DNA from: an uncultured Lachnobacterium sp.
Lineage (GTDB): Bacteria > Bacillota > Clostridia > Lachnospirales > Lachnospiraceae
Reading direction: 5' to 3'
NCBI GenBank assembly: GCA_945971355.1
Contig: CAMFPD010000105.1
Location: 1 to 7,419, forward strand
Length of the DNA: 7,419 bases
The position numbers and the translations under genes were made by a program. The notes under the pieces are model-generated. The model did no database searches. It was not told where the DNA came from and worked only from the letters and a program-made list of their open reading frames with translations. Every line of letters starts with the position of its first letter. Position 1 is the first letter of the stretch. This document shows, piece after piece, positions 5,786 through 7,419 of the stretch.

Positions 5786-7419
5786 AGTGAATTTGAAGGT
5801 GTATATATTGATGATATGAAATCGGAGGTCCTTGTGCATTCTAATGAAAAGGTTGTAGGACTTGTAATGCGTGAAGGAGATGCTCTAAATTCACTTCTTG
5901 AAGGTGTGTTTTCAACAGGGGAAATATTGAATCTTGGAATAGTATTGTCACCGGCCAGTGGACAACAGGTAGTTTCGATGTATTATCCTGTTTATGATGA
6001 TGATGGAACGAAGTTAGGCTTTGTTGGTGGTGCTGCTTATTCGGCCAATCTGAAGCAGAGTCTTGATGGACTTATAGTGGAGGGTATGGAAAATAGTACA
6101 TACACAATGATTAATGCGAAAGATGGTACATATATTTTTGATGATGATGAGAGTTTAGTTGCAACACCTGTAGAAGAACCAGCATTTTTGGAAATTATTG
6201 ATCAGGTTAACAGTGGAAAAGAAAGCGGAAACCCTATTGATATTGGTACTATTGACTATAAAGACAGTGTTACCGGAGAAAAGAAGGTTGCAGTTTATAA
6301 GTACATTGATAATAAAGAATGGATATTTTTATTAAGTGATACAGAGAAAGTGATATATAGCGCAGTAAGAAATAATACCAGAACTACAGCTGTAATATGT
6401 ATAGTTGTATTTATTCTTGTGAGTGTTATAACCATTCTTCTTGTTTCGGTGGTATCAAAAGAAATCAGCAAAGTGGGTAAATCACTTAAAAAAGTTGGTG
6501 GGCTTGATTTAACCGGTAATGAAGAGATTGAAAAATACGTTGGATACAATGGTGAAATTGGTATGATTGCCACGGCAACAGATAGTCTTACATCCACGAT
6601 TAAGGATGCTATTATGCGCCTTATTGATTGCAATGAGAGCATGGTTGCAAGTTCAGAAAGACTGAATACGGCTGCAATTCAATTAGTTGATTGCACTGCT
6701 GATAATGCGGCAACTACAGAGGAGCTTTCGGCCAGTATTGATAGTACCAATGATTCAATCTTATCTGTTACAAACGAAATCGCTACAATTTCAGATATAG
6801 TTACACAAATTAAAGAAAAGGTTAATAGTGGCACAAATGTATCTGATGGATTGATAATTAAGGCTAAAGAAATGAATGATGATGTAACAGAAAGTTTGGA
6901 CAGAGGTCTTAGAACCATGGAGGAAACAAAAAACAATATTGGTAATGCTATGGAAGGATTAAGCGCCGTTGAAAAGATTAATGAAATGGCTGATGAAATA
7001 TTAGAAATTACGTCACAGACTAATTTGTTGTCGCTAAATGCTTCTATTGAAGCTGCAAGAGCCGGAGAAGCTGGCAGGGAATTTGCAGTTGTTGCTGACG
7101 AAATTGGAAAACTTGCAGAACAATCCCAGTATACGGCTACAAATATTCAAAATATTGTATTAGAAAGCAATCAGTCAATTCAGAATGTTAAGGAATGCTT
7201 TGATGAAGTTTTAAGATACATGGAGGAAGAAGTAACTTCAAATTATTCTTCCTTTGTAGAGCAGTCAAGAAGTTATGGAAAGGAAGTTGAAAGCATTAAG
7301 CTTTCTATTGGAGAGGTTAAAAAAGGTATTGAATTGCTGTCTGATTCAGTTTCTCAGATTTTGACAAATTCGCAAAGAGTCGGCGAGGCTTCAGATAACA
7401 ATTCACAAGGGGTTCTCTG
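5786..7419 (+). CDS. methyl-accepting chemotaxis protein, 5'-truncated and open at the right edge
   Basis: This is a chemotaxis receptor that would sense a small molecule outside the cell and control the CheA kinase. From NSEFEGVYIDD onward there is the later part of a double-Cache sensor domain (about 5789-6360), one membrane helix (6389-6454), a HAMP linker (about 6455-6600) and the signalling domain. The conserved hairpin tip, which includes QTNLLSLNASIEAARAGEAG and the FAVVADEIGKLAEQS segment, lies at 7004-7129. The first membrane helix and start of the sensor domain, probably more than 100 residues, are absent. The open frame extends back only to a stop at 5732-5734. The first in-frame ATG (5816) lies inside the sensor domain and has no ribosome site; a GTG at 5777 has none either. 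It is probably a pseudogene or half of a broken locus. The 3' end lies beyond the window. Confidence 0.85.

Noticed and set aside
6295..6642. Minus-strand open frame of 115 codons across the receptor's membrane and HAMP region
   Set aside because: It is a mirror of clear receptor coding on the plus strand and has no recognisable domain or ribosome site.
5816..7419. Receptor starting at the ATG at 5816 as a complete short, soluble-start protein
   Set aside because: The ATG falls inside the conserved sensor-domain segment FEGVYIDDM and lacks a ribosome site. The homologous sequence extends further upstream.

Overview
The window looks like chromosomal DNA from a low-GC Gram-positive bacterium. 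AT-rich third positions, strong GGAGG-type ribosome binding sites, a NatA-like ABC exporter under an OmpR-type two-component system, and a clostridial-style chemotaxis receptor all fit a gut Clostridia member such as Lachnospiraceae. That placement is inferred from style, not from a marker gene.

Region 1 (about 1-2847) is a tightly packed plus-strand cluster. It holds a two-domain protein (GNAT acetyltransferase fused to a cysteine-rich DUF3795 domain), then 19 bases later an OmpR-family response regulator, then a membrane histidine kinase whose start overlaps the regulator's end. Region 2 (2848-2960) is a short control region with a tandem 11-base direct repeat and a stem-loop followed by six T's. 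It separates the regulators from the transporter. Region 3 (2961-5655) encodes an ABC exporter: an ATPase, a 406-residue permease with a large extracytoplasmic loop, and a 204-residue permease. These genes abut or overlap, so they are probably translationally coupled. The simplest model is that the kinase senses a compound or peptide at the membrane, the regulator acts at the tandem repeat, and the transporter exports or protects against the signal. The substrate is not readable from the sequence.

Region 4 (5656-5790) contains a perfect 15-base-pair hairpin, then what appears to be the last 17 or so codons of a minus-strand gene whose body is missing. Region 5 (about 5786 to the window end) is a methyl-accepting chemotaxis protein lacking its first membrane helix, the start of its sensor domain and any credible start codon; it runs off the right edge. 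Two genes cut at the same place suggest a rearrangement breakpoint or an assembly join near 5780. No RNA genes, CRISPR arrays or insertion sequences were seen. Apart from the fusion protein, the control region and the breakpoint, the content is of familiar types.
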